Positions 62,281-64,000 of a stretch of DNA of 64,000 nucleotides are shown piece after piece. Every line of letters starts with the position of its first letter. Position 1 is the first letter of the stretch. The notes beneath the pieces are model-generated. The model did not search any database. It saw only the letters and a program-made list of their open reading frames with translations, and was not told where the DNA came from. The stretch is from SMWD01 sp002729875 (lineage in GTDB: Bacteria; Pseudomonadota; Gammaproteobacteria; Steroidobacterales; GCA-2729495). The DNA lies in NCBI GenBank assembly GCA_036010905.1, contig DASCMH010000008.1, positions 62,001 to 126,000 of the forward strand, read 5' to 3'. A program made the translations under genes and the position numbers.

Positions 62281-63675
62281 ATGCCACAAGGTGTTGTAAC
62301 CGTCGCCTATATAGGTGCCACAATTTTATTTATTCTCGCCCTCGGGGGTTTAAGCCATCCGGAAACGGCGCGGCGCGGCAACCTTTACGGCATGACCGGC
62401 ATGGGTATCGCACTGATCGCGACAATCTTCGGTGTCGTGACCGACAATTACACGTTGCTGATTCTAGCGCTCGTGATCGGCGGCACGATCGGTCTCGTGC
62501 TGGCCAAGCGCGTACAGATGACGCAGATGCCCGAACTCGTCGCAATCCTTCACAGCCTGGTCGGTCTGGCGGCTGTATTCGTCGGCTTTGCGACTTTTTC
62601 CGACCCGGACATGGATTTTGTCGGCGTGGAACAAACCATCCATGACATCGAGATCTATGTAGGCATCCTGATCGGTGCCATCACTTTCTCCGGATCGGTC
62701 ATCGCATTCGGAAAGCTAAGCGGCAAGATCGGCGGCAACCCGTTAATCCTGCCGGCCCGTCACTGGCTGAACCTGAGCCTGTTGCTGATCACGATCTGGG
62801 TCGGTTCTGCTTTCGTCGGACAATCGGCAGACGGCGGCGGTACGTTTCCGTTACTGGTCATGACGCTCATCGCACTGGCCTTCGGCGTACACATGGTCAT
62901 GGCGATCGGCGGCGCCGACATGCCGGTCGTCGTATCGATGCTCAACAGCTATTCAGGCTGGGCCGCATCTGCGACCGGCTTCATGCTCAGCAATGACCTG
63001 CTGATCGTGACCGGCGCCCTGGTCGGCAGTTCGGGTGCAATCCTGAGCTACATCATGTGCCGCGCAATGAACCGCAAGTTTCTGGCGGTCATCGCCGGTG
63101 GCTTCGGCACGACGAGCGGCTCGAGCAGCGCCGCCAGCGGCGAAGATCAGGGTGAGGTCGTGCCGATCGATACGACCGAAACTGCCGAGTTGCTCAAAAA
63201 TGCCAAGGAAGTGATGATCATCCCGGGTTACGGCATGGCCGTCGCCCAGGCACAGCACATCGTTCACGAAATCACCCGCAAGCTGCGCGACAACGATATT
63301 AATGTACGTTTTGGTATTCACCCGGTGGCGGGCCGCATGCCCGGTCACATGAACGTGCTGCTGGCCGAGGCGAAGTTGCCATATGACATCGTGTTCGAGA
63401 TGGACGAGATCAACGACGACTTTCCGAATATCGATGTGTCCGTCATCATCGGCGCCAACGATATCGTCAACCCTTCGGCGCTGACCGATCCGGACAGCCC
63501 AATCGCCGGTATGCCGGTACTGGAATGCTGGAAGGGCGACACGACGATCGTCCTCAAACGCAGCATGGCAACCGGCTATGCAGGCGTACAAAATCCGCTT
63601 TTTTTCCTCGACAATACCCGGATGTTGTTTGGCGATGCGCGGGAAAGCCTGGACAAGGTGCTCGCTGATTTATAG
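62281..63675 (+). CDS. pntB: NAD(P) transhydrogenase beta subunit
   Basis: 464 residues. The N-terminal half has about nine membrane segments (LFILALGGLSHPETARRGNL; GMTGMGIALIATIFG; VSMLNSYSGWAASATGFML with the proton-channel residues). The C-terminal NADP-binding domain III includes IIPGYGMAVAQAQH, GIHPVAGRMPGHMNVLLAEA and the end LKRSMATGYAGVQNPLFF. Complete and adjacent to pntA. With the PFOR, glutamate synthase and pntAB all in the window, NADPH supply is a shared theme, but no co-regulation can be shown. Confidence 0.96.
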   Translation: MPQGVVTVAYIGATILFILALGGLSHPETARRGNLYGMTGMGIALIATIFGVVTDNYTLLILALVIGGTIGLVLAKRVQMTQMPELVAILHSLVGLAAVFVGFATFSDPDMDFVGVEQTIHDIEIYVGILIGAITFSGSVIAFGKLSGKIGGNPLILPARHWLNLSLLLITIWVGSAFVGQSADGGGTFPLLVMTLIALAFGVHMVMAIGGADMPVVVSMLNSYSGWAASATGFMLSNDLLIVTGALVGSSGAILSYIMCRAMNRKFLAVIAGGFGTTSGSSSAASGEDQGEVVPIDTTETAELLKNAKEVMIIPGYGMAVAQAQHIVHEITRKLRDNDINVRFGIHPVAGRMPGHMNVLLAEAKLPYDIVFEMDEINDDFPNIDVSVIIGANDIVNPSALTDPDSPIAGMPVLECWKGDTTIVLKRSMATGYAGVQNPLFFLDNTRMLFGDARESLDKVLADL

Positions 63676-63775
63676 CTTATGTTAAAAAAGTGCCAACACA
63701 ATTTTTGACTTGAAAAGTGAGAGCTGGATCAAGGACATTATCCATGCTCTCGGTTAATTTGGACACTCGTTACAG

Positions 63776-63826
63776 ATGCGCCCGCAACAATAAAAGTCTC
63801 GATTATCGAGCTAGGTGTGGGCGCAT
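63776..63826 (+). other. Nested inverted repeats downstream of pntB, candidate structured RNA
   Basis: ATGCGCCC (63776-63783) pairs exactly with GGGCGCAT (63819-63826), enclosing a smaller hairpin CTCGA-TTA-TCGAG (63798-63810). It starts 100 bases after the pntB stop. The surrounding 63676-64000 has no supported gene. It may be a 3' UTR fold of pntAB or part of a small RNA that ends at the next hairpin. Confidence 0.4.
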
Positions 63827-63851
63827 TTGTACCGTACAATTTGCGCCGCTG

Positions 63852-63880
63852 TACAAGCCCCGTTCCGGGGCTTGTATTAT
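63852..63880 (+). terminator. Terminator-like hairpin after pntAB
   Basis: TACAAGCCCCG (63852-63862) pairs perfectly with CGGGGCTTGTA (63866-63876) across a three-base loop, followed by TTATTTC. The stem is strong but the T tract is interrupted. It ends the pntAB transcript or an unannotated RNA from 63700 on. Confidence 0.65.
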
Positions 63881-64000
63881 TTCAGGACACAAAACATCGC
63901 TCTCTCAGGGCCCTGAGGGTTGCGGTTCCTTATCAAAACTTTTGTACTCCCGACATGGGCTGGTTAGTACCTTGTGCTAACCCCAAATCGATCGGCAGTC

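Overview
The window is a continuous stretch of chromosome from a gammaproteobacterium, probably a deep-branching or uncultured lineage. The evidence is the gene order rsmD / ftsY-ftsE-ftsX-rpoH, the rpmB-rpmG-mutM block beside radC and coaBC-dut, the divergent pair xthA | pyrE, mutY-yggX, gltB-gltD, and Cys-free L33. Gene density is high, both strands are used, and base composition looks even except for a more GC-rich pntAB. I found no prophage, insertion sequence or CRISPR array.

Layout. 1-5.8 kb (minus): RND efflux permease (cut by the window edge), its periplasmic adaptor and an MFS transporter. 6.2-6.6 kb: a stand-alone BufA1-like (DUF2282) Cys-rich precursor with its own terminator. 6.7-11.9 kb: a GltD-like flavoprotein with a ferredoxin tail, translationally coupled to a full-length pyruvate:ferredoxin oxidoreductase. 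12.1-14.1 kb: a Wza-type export protein and an outer-membrane beta-barrel. 14.2-20.6 kb: tRNA-Phe, yggX, mutY, an orphan histidine kinase, two small membrane proteins (DUF2269, SirB2), an AmpG-type permease and tRNA-Gly(CCC). 21-31.7 kb: housekeeping genes (trmB, xthA plus a Rieske protein, pyrE, dut, coaBC, radC, rpmB, rpmG, mutM, ggt, coaD, rsmD) and a small gene whose start is out of frame. 31.8-35.3 kb: ftsY, ftsE, ftsX and rpoH, with a perfect CIRCE operator immediately before rpoH. 35.5-45.1 kb: MATE exporter, Nudix hydrolase, gltBD and a thiolase. 45.3-52.6 kb: AGCS symporter with a large insert, dienelactone hydrolase, FAH-family enzyme, second MATE exporter, a chorismatase and a VOC protein. 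52.7-60.4 kb (all minus): acs, fructosamine-kinase-like, 5'-3' exonuclease, putative anti-sigma, ECF sigma, vWA lipoprotein and an HNH nuclease. 60.7-63.7 kb: pntAB, followed by a structured non-coding stretch.

How the genes fit together. Reductant handling recurs: PFOR with a pyridine-nucleotide-linked flavoprotein, glutamate synthase and transhydrogenase; acs and the thiolase feed or use the same acetyl-CoA pool. Two points stand out for regulation and chemistry: rpoH under a predicted HrcA operator, and a bufferin-type copper peptide lacking its usual maturation genes nearby. No single large novel system is evident; the unusual items are small and listed separately.
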